Origin: Elusimicrobiota bacterium
GTDB taxonomy: Bacteria; Elusimicrobiota; Elusimicrobia; UBA1565; UBA9628
DNA length: 45,865 nucleotides
Direction of reading: 5' to 3'
Assembly (NCBI GenBank): GCA_016191335.1
Contig: JACPOW010000028.1
Location: forward strand, 1 to 45,865
Every line of letters begins with the position of its first letter. Position 1 is the stretch's first letter. Below are positions 7,394 through 17,900 of this stretch, piece after piece. Both the position numbers and the translations under genes were made by a program. The notes beneath the pieces were generated by a model. It worked only from the letters and a program-made list of their open reading frames with translations, did not search any database and was not told where the DNA came from.

Positions 7394-7508
7394 TCTTTCT
7401 CATCCACCGATCCCCCGACCCCTCTACCACAACCAATCTCTATGGTTGGGGGAGAGGGGTCGGGGGACAAGCGGGCTCGAAGAGCACGATTGAGGTGGAT
7501 GAGAAAGA
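7394..7508. repeat. Large nested inverted repeat in the operon leader
   Basis: The inner stem is 7411-7434 with 7444-7467, 24 bp with two mismatches and a 9-base loop (AATCTCTAT). The outer arms are a perfect 15-bp match, 7394-7408 with 7494-7508. The right side has 26 extra bases between inner and outer arms. The rest of the gap 7345-7677 holds no convincing gene. The element lies between the MerR-like gene and the replication-relaxation gene and would fold in the leader RNA of the latter. An origin, a nicking site or a regulatory RNA are all possible. Confidence 0.8.
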
Positions 7509-7640
7509 CAGACAACGCCAGCGCTTCTCGCTGATGTGCCACAAGCACTTACCCCCGCTGACACGGTAGACGACCTGTATGTCATGTTCGTTAGACGATT
7601 CGCGGTCAGTTATCCTCATTTTGACGCGCTCGATTCTTTA

Positions 7641-7671
7641 AATAGACAGCATACTGCACGATTCAGGCCAA
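7641..7671 (-). promoter_or_regulatory. Predicted MerR-type promoter/operator of the integrase operon
   Basis: On the minus strand TTGGCC (7671-7666), a 19-base spacer and TCTATT (7646-7641). The spacer ends with the near-palindrome CAGTATGCTG, placed directly against the -10 as in the promoter of the MerR-like gene. A 19-base spacer is typical of promoters twisted open by MerR regulators. Functional assignment is inferred. Confidence 0.45.
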
Positions 7672-7677
7672 AAAATT

Positions 7678-8403
7678 TTAGGGCTCGTCCATCGCGCCTT
7701 TCCCAGTCCGTCCGCCCAATTCGGGCTGAGCGCGGCGCGCTTCGATGAGAGCCCTCCAGAACTCGATCCCGCGCCCGGACTCGATCCATTTCCGTGCGGC
7801 CGTGTGCTCCTCGTCCAGCTTCTTGAGCAAAGCTTTCTTGGTCTCGGAGGGGGAATAGTCTCGGATCAGGAAGCGCGTTGTCTCGTTCCCGAGCAGGCTC
7901 TTCGCCGCCGCGTAGCGGTCGAAGTCCTCCGGTTCAAAGCCCGCCTTGTCCATCGCGATCATGTCCAACAGAGCCTGCGGCGACTCGTCCCAGTCCGCGA
8001 TCACGGCGTACATATCCGGTGGGATTTGTTCGAGCAGCGAGCGGATAAGCTCGATGGGGAAGTAGAACTTGGAGCGCAGCGTCCAGATCACGCCCAGGCG
8101 CTCGTAGTCCTCGGGGAAGCGGTAGTAGGCGGTGTGCCGGTCCTTGTAGATGGGCAACGGCATGAGCTGCGCCTGGGGGGAACTGTAGAACTGGAGCGTG
8201 CGGCGGGAGAGCGCCTTGTCGCCTTTGAGGTTGAAGTCCTCGTTGAAGAGGCGGAGGAAGTGGTCGGCTCGGACCTGGAACTTCTCGGGGGGGTTGGCCT
8301 TGTGGCGGTTCTCCAGGTAGTCATCGCGCAAGTCGCGGACGCGGCGATAGCCGAGCCAGTCCTGGCGCTTGGGGTCGGAGCGAGGGGCGGCTTTACATTC
8401 CAT
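7678..8403 (-). CDS. MerR-like DNA-binding regulator
   Basis: 241 residues. The segment 65-125 follows the MerR pattern: LSRRTLQFYSSPQAQLMPLP (recognition helix and wing), TAYYRFPEDYERLGVIWTLR and FYFPIELIRSLLEQ. It is preceded by an unusual 60-residue basic N-terminal extension. The C-terminal 100 residues are helical and unrecognised. The gene's promoter contains a perfect palindrome in its spacer, and the integrase operon promoter has a close copy. It therefore probably regulates itself and the integrase module. The ATG is 7 bases after the -10 box, so the transcript may be leaderless. MerR assignment is by pattern only. Confidence 0.55.
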   Translation of the reverse strand: MECKAAPRSDPKRQDWLGYRRVRDLRDDYLENRHKANPPEKFQVRADHFLRLFNEDFNLKGDKALSRRTLQFYSSPQAQLMPLPIYKDRHTAYYRFPEDYERLGVIWTLRSKFYFPIELIRSLLEQIPPDMYAVIADWDESPQALLDMIAMDKAGFEPEDFDRYAAAKSLLGNETTRFLIRDYSPSETKKALLKKLDEEHTAARKWIESGRGIEFWRALIEARRAQPELGGRTGKGAMDEP

Positions 8404-8409
8404 GGTCTA

Positions 8410-8439
8410 ATAATACAGTATACTGCATATTTAAGTCAA
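8410..8439 (-). promoter_or_regulatory. Promoter and palindromic operator of the MerR-like gene
   Basis: TTGACT (8439-8434), an 18-base spacer and TATTAT (8415-8410). The spacer carries the perfect palindrome CAGTATACTG (8416-8425) abutting the -10. The ATG follows after 7 bases, so the mRNA would be leaderless. Confidence 0.65.
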
Positions 8440-8490
8440 GCGTCTATTTAACGCTAGCCCGCTTCTTCCGGATTGTGAAGAGACATGCTC

Positions 8491-8519
8491 TTGACGGGAA
8501 GAATGCCTCTTGTTATAAC
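8491..8519 (+). promoter_or_regulatory. Promoter of the response-regulator gene, leaderless geometry
   Basis: TTGACG (8491-8496), a 17-base spacer and TATAAC (8514-8519). The start codon lies 8 bases after the -10, at the predicted transcription start. Confidence 0.65.
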
Positions 8520-8527
8520 GATTACCA

Positions 8528-9610
8528 ATGCGCTTCCCGACGAACCTCACGCGTGTCCTGGTCGTCGATGACGCGGCGTCCTTTCGCGGCCTCGTATCGC
8601 GCTGTCTGGAACCGCAGGGCGTCGTGGTCAAGGGTGCGGCGACCAGCGAGGACGGCCTTTCCATCGCGCGGATATTCAAGCCGGATGTGATCATCCTGGA
8701 CTGGATCTTGAAAGGGTCGTCGGGAGAGCATTTCGCGCGGCAACTGCGAAAAGACGCCGCAATCAATTCCATCCCGACGATCATGGTTTCCTCCGTCAAA
8801 GAAGAGACGGACGCGGCGCGCGCCGTGCGCGCGGGCGCCAATGCCTTCATGACCAAGGACCAAATCCAGGGCATGCTTCTGTCGTACAAACGCCAAGAGC
8901 CCCTCCGCCGTCCCGCGCGCGGGCGCATACTCGTCATCGAGGACGACGAGGGCAATCAGGATTTTATCCGCCATGTTCTGACCCCTCAAGGCTATGAGCT
9001 TGAGTTCGCCAGGGATGGCCGCATCGGTCTCCATGCCGCCCGCCGGTCCCGTCCGGCGCTCATCCTCCTCGATCTCTGTCTTCCCGGCATGAACGGCGTC
9101 GAGGTATTCAAGTTTCTCCGAGAGAGCCCTGAGACCAGGCAAATACCGGTCCTCCTCATGACCGCCATGGCGGACAACTCCCGGGTCATAGACAGCTTCA
9201 TCGAGACGCTTCGTCCCACCGATTACATCCACAAGCCGTTCGGCGATGAGGAACTCATTGCGCGCATAGCCCGGGTCCTCGACGCTCCGCCCGCGGGCGA
9301 CGACGCAGGCTCCAACCCCATACTCAAGGACCTCGTCCTCGAACGCGGCCGCATTCGGATGGATTTGACGACCAATAAGGTCTATGTCCAAGGCAGGCCC
9401 GTTCACCTGGCGCAAAGGCGCTTCGATCTTCTGCGGATTCTCCTATCGCATCAAGAGGCCGTCTCGATCGAACGGCTGTTGGCGGAAGGTGGGTCGGACG
9501 CTCAAGACACGGGAACAGTCAAGAAGACCATCCAGCGTCTGCGCAATGCCCTCGGACTGGCCGATGATCCCATCGTGACCGTCGGGCACGGATACAAGCT
9601 CGTCGGCTGA
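8528..9610 (+). CDS. Double-receiver response regulator with OmpR-type DNA-binding domain
   Basis: 360 residues. REC1 (about 9-120) has acidic residues D14-D15 and the phospho-acceptor D58, with Lys110. REC2 (about 133-245) has the acidic pair in VIEDDE, phospho-acceptor D182 in LLDLCLPGMNG, T212 and K236 in HKPF. The C-terminus (about 265-360) is a winged helix of OmpR/PhoB type (RRFDLLRILLSHQEAV...VKKTIQRLRNALG...VGHGYKLVG). Two receivers in series in front of one DNA-binding domain are less common than a single receiver and could integrate two kinases. No histidine kinase is in the window. The gene is divergent from the MerR-like gene, with separate back-to-back promoters. Confidence 0.85.
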   Translation: MRFPTNLTRVLVVDDAASFRGLVSRCLEPQGVVVKGAATSEDGLSIARIFKPDVIILDWILKGSSGEHFARQLRKDAAINSIPTIMVSSVKEETDAARAVRAGANAFMTKDQIQGMLLSYKRQEPLRRPARGRILVIEDDEGNQDFIRHVLTPQGYELEFARDGRIGLHAARRSRPALILLDLCLPGMNGVEVFKFLRESPETRQIPVLLMTAMADNSRVIDSFIETLRPTDYIHKPFGDEELIARIARVLDAPPAGDDAGSNPILKDLVLERGRIRMDLTTNKVYVQGRPVHLAQRRFDLLRILLSHQEAVSIERLLAEGGSDAQDTGTVKKTIQRLRNALGLADDPIVTVGHGYKLVG

Positions 9611-9700
9611 CTCGACGGACCGGCCTCCCCGGCCGAGTGTCACCGGTTGTCCTTGACGGGCATGCCCCCTCGCCTTACACTCCAGGGCGAGTTCAATGTC

Positions 9701-11200
9701 ATGTTCAGGCTTCTGAAAATCGCGGTGTTCGTATGCTGCATGGCTCTGACCGGGTCTTCGCCCGTTGCGGCGGCAGGTGTCACTATTGATATGACCGGCC
9801 GCATCACTCGTGACTGCCTCGTCAACAATGGCTTCGGCTTCCGCTTCCGCTATAGTCATGCCGATCAACGCTGTCATACGACCGAGCCTACGGTCAACGG
9901 GGATTTCGTCAACATGACATGGACCCCGATCTGCAAGGAATCCCCCACCGATAATCGCTGCGTCTGGCCGGCGGGAAATTGCTGCGTTTACTGCGGATTC
10001 AGCGGCACCACTCATACCCAGGAGGGAACGAAGGGGAAAGGAATGGCGCCGGGCACTTACAGACTAAATGCCTCGGCATCGCCCTCTGTCGAGAGCGGGA
10101 CCCCTCTTGATCTTTCCTTTGGTTTTACATGGACGCCTTCAGGAGACGTCAATGATATCCGGGGCTGTGCCGGCGATGGGGCGGGGATTCTCCTTCAGCC
10201 TAGCCAGAGTTGGTCCGTGACTCTTCTCATTCCCGATCTTGGCCAGACGACGAGGCTCGTGGCGCTGCCTCCGGTTACGCAGAAGGGTTTCGCCGGGAGT
10301 GCGCTTGCCAAGCCATTCAGGATAAAGGTCGAAACGACAGATAGCAATGGAATCGTTACTGGCAAAAAGGGAGTCTCGGTGAGTTTTACAGTTGCCGGAC
10401 CGAGTGATGGTCGCAGAATGAGCCCGGTTACCGTTCAAACCGGCGACGACGGCATCGCGAGTTCCGTATTAACACTCGGCTCATCGCTAGGCGCATATGC
10501 CGTCACTGCGTTCTGCGCGGATTGCCTGGGCAACCAGCAGGTCGCATTTTCCGCGACTGCCGTGCAGCGACCTCAGCCCAAACAGAATCCCGAAAAACCG
10601 GCGGTTGGACCCGGGGCATGCACCGCGAGCATTCTTCCGCCTCCGCCGCTAGAGATGTGCGTCGGCGACTCCTTACAACTGCATTGTCCCTGCAAGCCCA
10701 TTTCCGCGCAACGCACGGTCGACTGGTCGCCAAGCACACTTGTGACGAAGAATTTCCAGGTTCCCGAGGACGCAATATTCCAATCAGCCCAAGAAGGAGA
10801 TTGTCCTGTGAGTCTGCATTACACCGTCTCGCGCCCCCCCGGCACAACGCCTGCCAGTTGCGATGCCTCGACTGTGGTGAAAGTCCGGGACGTACAGATT
10901 GTCGGGTTGTCCATCGACCCGAATACGACCAGGCAAGGCACGGCTTTTCTTTTCGCGCCCGTCAAAATCGATCTTCTCGTAACGCTCAACCGCCCGCACT
11001 CCGACATCTCTGCTTTCGATCTCGTAACCGTCGGGGGAGTAAATCACGATGGGGCTTCGGCTGCACGAGGCTCTCGACGGGGAACGGCTCTTGTTTATCA
11101 ACTAAGCTTCCCGAACGGGGGCGATTTCGTTATTCAGGCTTCCGGTTGTTCAGGGTCGAAGCAGGAAATCTTCTTTACCGTTGCGCCCCCAATCCCATGA
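9701..11200 (+). CDS. Secreted protein with Ig-like (Big_1-type) domain
   Basis: 499 residues. The start at 9701 (MFRLLKIAVFVCCMALTG) places a signal peptide at the N-terminus; an in-frame ATG at 9647 would put 18 extra residues before it. The mature N-terminal third is Cys-rich (CVWPAGNCCVYCGF, about residues 90-105). Residues about 180-290 look like an invasin/Big_1 domain (FRIKVETTDSNGIVTGKKG, then DDGIASSVLTLGSSLGAYAV). A further Cys-containing domain and a C-terminal Ig-like domain follow. It is a probable surface or periplasmic adhesin-like protein of unknown ligand. It overlaps the next gene by four bases. Base composition is lower in GC than the housekeeping regions. Confidence 0.65.
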   Translation: MFRLLKIAVFVCCMALTGSSPVAAAGVTIDMTGRITRDCLVNNGFGFRFRYSHADQRCHTTEPTVNGDFVNMTWTPICKESPTDNRCVWPAGNCCVYCGFSGTTHTQEGTKGKGMAPGTYRLNASASPSVESGTPLDLSFGFTWTPSGDVNDIRGCAGDGAGILLQPSQSWSVTLLIPDLGQTTRLVALPPVTQKGFAGSALAKPFRIKVETTDSNGIVTGKKGVSVSFTVAGPSDGRRMSPVTVQTGDDGIASSVLTLGSSLGAYAVTAFCADCLGNQQVAFSATAVQRPQPKQNPEKPAVGPGACTASILPPPPLEMCVGDSLQLHCPCKPISAQRTVDWSPSTLVTKNFQVPEDAIFQSAQEGDCPVSLHYTVSRPPGTTPASCDASTVVKVRDVQIVGLSIDPNTTRQGTAFLFAPVKIDLLVTLNRPHSDISAFDLVTVGGVNHDGASAARGSRRGTALVYQLSFPNGGDFVIQASGCSGSKQEIFFTVAPPIP

Positions 11201-11901
11201 AAGCCCTTCTAATGTTGTCGATCGCTCTTGTCGCCGGGTTCGCTTCGGCTTCGGATGCAGCTCCCCGAATTAAGCATGGTGACAAGGCGTTGACCTTGGA
11301 TGATACGGTCTCCGTGGACGCAAGGAATCGATCCTTGTGGTATGCCGAATACTTAGATGGATATCGACAGTTGAACGCAGGGCACATTTACTATGAACCC
11401 CCGCAGCTCCAGGGTAAAAAAATGCGGGAGTTAAGCCTTCACATCGCCAGCGCGACCGTACGAGAAGCGCTTGATATGCTGGTTAAGCAAGATGGAACTT
11501 ATTCTTGGACGGCAGATGGAGATGTTGTTAATTTTGTTCCGAAAAAACGAAACCGGAAGTTCGCGGACCCCGTGGAAATTTTAAATCAGATCGTTCCCGT
11601 ATTTGCCGTGGAGGATGCAAATGCCGCGGATGCCGTGCAGGAACTGATGATACAGGCTTCCAAGCAGGGGGTAAAGGGGCTGCGGCCGCCGCAGGAGAAT
11701 TGGAAATTTCGAAAAGATTCCGGGACTGAATGGGAGGGTTCCTTCAGCCTCCGCCTCGAAAATAAAACGGTTCGGGAATGTCTGAATGAAATAGTGCGCA
11801 AGGACCCGCCTGCCTATTGGGTAGCTGCTCCGTACCCCAAATATTTGTTTATCGGCGTGAATGGCTCACATTCTCACAGCGGGAAATTGCGCAACAAATA
11901 G
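11197..11901 (+). CDS. Secreted protein with two STN/secretin-N-like segments
   Basis: 234 residues, with ATG overlapping the previous stop (ATGA). A signal peptide (MKALLMLSIALVAGFASA) is followed by two similar segments. One is LSLHIASATVREALDMLVKQ...YSWTADGDVVNFVP (about 75-110). The other is FSLRLENKTVRECLNEIVRK...YWVAAPYPKYLFIG (about 185-225). This pattern, strand-helix-strand with ALDxLV and a terminal VNFVP-type strand, resembles the STN/secretin N-domain fold found in TonB receptors and secretins. It is likely a periplasmic accessory of its neighbours. Function is unassigned. GC is low for this genome. Confidence 0.55.
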   Translation: MKALLMLSIALVAGFASASDAAPRIKHGDKALTLDDTVSVDARNRSLWYAEYLDGYRQLNAGHIYYEPPQLQGKKMRELSLHIASATVREALDMLVKQDGTYSWTADGDVVNFVPKKRNRKFADPVEILNQIVPVFAVEDANAADAVQELMIQASKQGVKGLRPPQENWKFRKDSGTEWEGSFSLRLENKTVRECLNEIVRKDPPAYWVAAPYPKYLFIGVNGSHSHSGKLRNK

Positions 11902-11938
11902 ACGGCTGGGATTTGCAGAACGGGACTCGTGAGAGCAA

Positions 11939-14900
11939 ATGGGACGAATAAACATTGCTTCATCAAGGTTGCCCGAAAGTATAGGGGCGCTCATTCTCGC
12001 GGGTGCCTTGGGTGCGGGCATCCCTTCGGATGCCCTGGCTGCTCAGGTTGGGGACATCGGAAGTTTTGCTTTCCCAATCCACAACGTTTCAGGCAGCACG
12101 ACAAATATCGTCGGATTGTCCCTCTCCGTTCTTCAAGCACCTTCATGGATATCCGTTGATCCCGAGTTATCCACGCTCGGACCCATCGACGTTCCTCCAG
12201 GACAAACAGGTACTTTAGAGTTGGTGTATGAATTGTTGAATGGATTTTCTCCGGGGACTGCGGCGCAAATCGATGTGACGATCACCCACCAAGATGGTGA
12301 TACAACGCCAAGCTTCTGGGTGTGGCGAATCTCGTCGACCGATGGATTTCAAACTTACTCTGCGACTTGCCAGGATACCGATGGCCCCTGCGGGGAGGTC
12401 AGCGCCGCCGATACGACGCCTCCGGATACGAGTTTGCAAGTGTTCCGCCCCCAGTTCGTCAGTTCTATAGGCACTATTTATATCGCCACGACGACCCCTA
12501 TCCTCATTACTCCCATTGATCCTGTTGTCGCGGGGGCGATAAGCACCGGCGTTGCGTTCATCGGATATGGGATCGACACAGCGGCCACATCGGTAAAACA
12601 ACTGAGCGAGTTCTCTGGCAGTTTCGCCTTGCAGTCGGGCTTCCACACCATTCAATACGGAAGCATAGACAATGCTGGAAATGAGGAACCTCTGCGATCC
12701 CGAAATTTGGTGGTCGATGGCGCAGCCCCTTCTGCTCCGGGATTTCTCACGGCAAATGGCTCGAGTCCCAGCCCATGGACTCGCGTCTCAACGTTTACCG
12801 TGACATGGACGAATCCGGTTGACCTTTCGGGAATTAAGCAGGCTCATTATCGTCTCGACAGCCTCGGCGAGTTGCGCGCATCGGCCACGACAGTTCTGAA
12901 CGCGGATTTCACCGGACAGTTAAGCAACGGAAGCAACATCCTGTCGCTCTGGCTTGAGGATAATGTTGACAACCAGGACCCGGCCAATTCCGCCACTGTC
13001 GCCCTACGCTACGACGACATTTCGCCGATATCGACCGTCTCCGCGCTGCCGCTGACCAGCACAAAGCCCATCCAGATCGGATTGGTGACCTCTGATCCCG
13101 GAGCGGAAAGCGTTCCGCAGACGGGCAGCGGGGTCGGGTCGGTGAATCTATGGGTCAGGAGGGACACGAACGACGATGGAGTTTTCGGTGCTTGGACATT
13201 CTCTGCCACGATCTCCTCGACGGGGAACTTCTCTTATGATCCCGGGAGCCGGGATGGCGCTATTCGCTTCTACACCCAGGCTATCGACGTTGCGAGGAAT
13301 ATCGAGACAACTCCAACCGCCGCAACGCCGCCTAAGGCCGAAACCTTCTACGACGCGACGCCTCCCGTCTTGTCTAATATCCGCCTGCCCCTCATCAGCT
13401 TCGCGCAGGCGCAAGTCGCCTGGCAGACCGACGACCGGACGACCGGGCTGGTCGAGTACGGCACCACGACCGCGCTCGGACACTCGCGCGCCACTCCGTT
13501 GGGCCGCGACCACCTCGTGATTCTGGACTGCTCCCTTTTCTCCCCGGCCACCATCTACTACCGCATCACCAGCACCAACCGGACAGGCCTGACGACCGTG
13601 ACCGCGGTCTCCTCCTTTATCACCCCGCCGCAGGTCATCATCCCGTCCGACATCTTCGGCGTGATCGATCCCAATCAACCCATCGACGTGCAAATCACCA
13701 ATCCGGACATCATGAGCGCGACTTTCACGGTGGATGGGCAGATGGGCTCGGTCGTCTTCAGCACTTCCACCGGCTTTCAGATCGTCCTGGACCCCTCGAT
13801 CGGCAGCGGCATGCAGACCCTGCGCATCGTCCTGAACGGCTTCGTCTACGAGACGCAGTTCCTCGTGGACACCGCCACCCGCAGCGTGAGACTGGCGCGC
13901 ACGGTACTGGACGCGGCCGGTGTGATGACGGATTCGACCACGACGCCAGGCAGCTCCGTGGTTGAAGCGACTTTGGGCGAGGCCGTCCAGGAATCCATGT
14001 CCGGCCCCGGCAGCCGGCTCTACCTCGGCTACTACGCGGCCATTGATTCCATGGCGCCCTCCGCCATTTCGGACTTGAGCGCGGCGGCGGGACCGGGTGC
14101 GGGCCAGGTCTCTCTCGGCTGGACTGCTGTCGGCGATGACGCCTCCGTCGGCACGGCCATGAAGTACGACCTGCGCCGCTCGACTTCGCCGATCGCGGGC
14201 GACGTGGACTTCGCCTCGGCCGCTCCCGTTTCGCTCTCGACTTTCCCGGCGCTCGCCGGCACGCCACAGCGGGCCGTCGCGTCCGGCCTTGCCGACGGCG
14301 CCACCTACTACTTCGCCGTGAAGACTGCGGACGAGATGTTCAACTTTTCGCCGTTCGGCGGCTCCGCGATGGCCAAGACGTTTGAGGTGGCCCGCAGCAC
14401 TGAGATGACCAACGGCTGGCCGACGGTCGAGTTCCTCTCCTTCGTGCCGGGCGTGACCATCACCCAGGTCTCCACGACGACGACGGAGCACGCCGTGGCG
14501 CTGGCGACCTCGGCCGCGGCGGCCCAGGGCCTCCTGTTCTACACCACGATCTTCGATATCATCTCGCCCGACCCCAGCCTGCCGGGCGGGGCCACCGTGC
14601 AGTTCCGCTATACGGACCCCGCGGACCCGACCTTGGAAGCCAACCTGCGCCTCTACGAGTTCAAGCCCGCGCTCAACCAGTGGCTCCTGGTGGCCGACGT
14701 CGGCCCGAACGCCGCCCAGGACCTGATCTTCCTGTCGATCCCGGGCCTTTCGTTCTATGCCGTCATGTACCGAGACCCCGCTCCGCCCGTAACGTCGCTG
14801 GAACTGCGCGGCGGACGCCAGTTCGTCAGCGGCACGGGTTCGGTTTTCGCCTCCACGACCGCGGTCTACGGCCTCGTGGCGCGCGATCCCTCGCAAGGCG

Positions 14901-17900
14901 GCGCGGCGGGGAGCGGCGTGGCGAGGACGGAGTATCGCGTGGATTCCTCGAACTCGCCTTTCACGATCCTTCCCTTGACCGGCGTGATCAGCCTGGCGAA
15001 CGGCACCCATACCGTGCAGTTCCGCAGCGTCGACAACGCGGGCAACGTGGAACCCACGCGCAGCGCCGTGATCGCGGTGGACGCCGCCGCCCCTGCGGCG
15101 AGCCTGAGCGTCGATGCTCCCTCCGTGCCCTCGCCGGGGGGCCTGGCGGTCCTGAGTTCCACCGCCACCTTGACCGTCACCTTGCAGGATCCGCTCCTGC
15201 CCGGCGGCGCGCCGGGGAACGGCTCGGGCGTCGAGAGCGTCTCCTATCGCCTGGACGGCGGAAGCTTGACCGCCGTCTCGACGTCCTTCAGCCTCTTCCT
15301 CGGCACGGGGACGCACCTGCTCGCTCTCCTGGCAAAGGATAATGTCGGCAACCTTCTGGATACCACCACCGCGCCTTTCCGCGTGGTCATCGGCGACGCT
15401 CTGCCGCCGCGCACCACGGCCGAGTTCGGGGTTCCCAACACCGGGACCAACCCGGTTTATCTGACCAGCACCACGCCTATGGTCCTGCACTCAGTGGATG
15501 ACCTTCTCCAGTTCGGCGATGCCGCGGGACTGGGTGTGGCCTTCCAGGAGGTAGCGCTGACGAGCCTGGCGAGCGGGACGCTCCGCACCCAACGCTTCTC
15601 CGCCTCCATCTCGACTTTCTTGGCCTCCGCCGAGTCGGACGGTCTCTACGCCTTGGACTTCTTCGCCGAGGATGTGGCGGGCAATCGCGAAGCCGTGCGC
15701 CGGACCACGGTGGCCGTGGACGATACGCCCCCGTTGACCACGCTCGCTCCCGAAAGCCCCAGCTTCGCCGGTTCGCGGCTCTTCGTCTCCACGCGCACGG
15801 TCTTGGGCTTTACGGCCGCAGACCCCGTGATCAGCGGGGCGGCCTCCGGCTTAAGCCGCACCCTCTATACCGTGGACGGCGGGAGCCTCGCCGCCTTCTC
15901 GACGGGTTTCACTTTGGCCGGCGGCACACGCTCCATCGCCTTCCAGAGCCTCGATCGCCTGGGCAACGTCGAAGTTCTCCGCGCCGCTTTGGTCGCGGTG
16001 GACGCGGACGCGCCCCGGACGGAGCTTTCCTTCCTGGGCGCCGTCGCCGCGGCGTCCTCGCAGACGGTGCCCGTCGATGCCGGCGCTTTCCTCTCCGCGG
16101 CCTCGGCCGTGGCCCTGACCGCTGAGGAGACGGGCTCGACCGAGACCGCCTCGGGCGTGGCCCTCACGCGATTCCGGCTGAACTCCGGGGCCTTCCAAGT
16201 TTACGGCGGGACCTTCGCGGCCGCGTCCGAGGGTCTGCACGTGCTCGAATTCCAGAGCCTCGACCGCGTTGACAACGAGGAGAGCCCGCGCCTGGCTCGC
16301 GTCGCGGTAGACACGACCCCGCCCACGGTCGAACTCGTCGTGCACGGTTCCGCCTATCCGCTTGGCGAGCGGTTGTTCGTCTCCTCTTCGTCGATCCTCG
16401 AGGTCGCGGCGGCCGACCCGATCTCGGGCGGCGTTGCCTCCGGGGTGGGGGAAGTCGAGTTCCGTGTGGACCCGACCTCCGGCACTCCGTTCACCCTTTT
16501 CGCCTCTTCCTTCACCCTTCCGGCCGGGCCGCATCTCGTCGAACTCCGGGCCCGCGACCGAGTCGGCAACGAGTCGGCGACGGCGGCGCGGGACGTGTTC
16601 GTCGATACGAGCGCCCCGGTCTCGACCTTCCTGGCCGGCGAGCCCAAGGCGGATCTGGGCGGCGGCGTCCTGCTCGTCTCGCCTTTCACGCCGTTGCTCG
16701 TCGTTTCGACCGATCCGGCGGTGGGAGATGCTTCCTCGGGCGTGCGCGAAGTCCTCATCGCCGTGGACAGCGGCGCCTTCACGGTATCCGCGGGGACCTT
16801 CACCTTGCCCGGAGAAGGTCCGCGAACCGTGCGCTTCTTCGCGCGTGACCACGTTCTCAACACCGAGGAAACCCGCACCGCCTCTCTGATCGTGGACGGC
16901 ACGCCACCGGTCGCGGTGCTGCTCTCACCGTCGCCCTCGACCGTCGGAGTGGACCAGGCCTTCGGGCGCGGGCTCGTTCCCGTGGTGGCCACCATCTCGG
17001 ACCTGCACCTGAGCAGCCACACCCTTGAGTTCGCGGCCGGAGCCGACGCGCAGGGCGGCTTCGCCGTCGTCGCCGCGGGGACGGCTCCCGTCACGCGCGG
17101 CGTGATCGCCCGGTGGGACACCTCGGCGCTCTCCGGCTTCTACACGCTGCGCTTGACCGCCTACGACTTCTTGGGGGCCGTCTCGGTCAGCACCGCCGTC
17201 GTCTTCGTCGGCGACCCCAACGCCGTCCTCGTCATCAAGAACCAGGAAGGGCATGGGGACAATGACAAGCTCCTGGACAAACCGGAGGGCGTGGCCGTGG
17301 GCGCGGACGGTTTCATCCTGGTCGCCAACACCGGGAAGGAGCAGGTGCTCAAATTCGGGCCGCAAGGGAATCTCTTGTCCGCTTTTGACGGTGCGACGAC
17401 CCTTGTAGCCGACAAGCATGGGGATGGGAAGGACAAAGACGGCAAGGGGAAGGGGGACGATAAGCACGAGGAGAACGGCGCGTCCGAGTCGATCACCTTC
17501 AAGAAACCCACCGGCATAGCGGTGGACGAAGACTCCAAGATATACGTCGCTGACCGCGACAACAACCGCATCGTCATCTTGAGCTCCGCGGGCGTCGTCA
17601 TGCGCTCGCTGGGCCGCACGAATCCGCAAGGCCGCTTCATCCCGGGCAACGACGCCGCGGCGTTCAATAAGCCGACCGGCGTGGCGGTCTCGCCTTCGCG
17701 CATCGCCGTGGCCGATCGAAACAACGGCCGCGTGCAGGTCTTCGATCGGGGCTTCGCCTTCCTGTTCGACATAAAGCTCGACCAAGCCGCGCCCGTCCCG
17801 TCCGGAACCTCGGTCTCTGCCGATGACGATGACGACGATGATGAGAATGCCGGACCTTTCGCCGTCGCCTGGGGACCGGACGGGACGCTCTACGTGACGG

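Noticed and set aside
9611-9640. GC-rich hairpin after the response regulator as a terminator
   Set aside because: A 5-bp stem (9621-9625 with 9631-9635) without a T-run is too weak to call.
13148-15490. A 780-codon minus-strand frame opposite the giant protein
   Set aside because: Shadow composition; the plus strand has clear domain repeats through the same interval.
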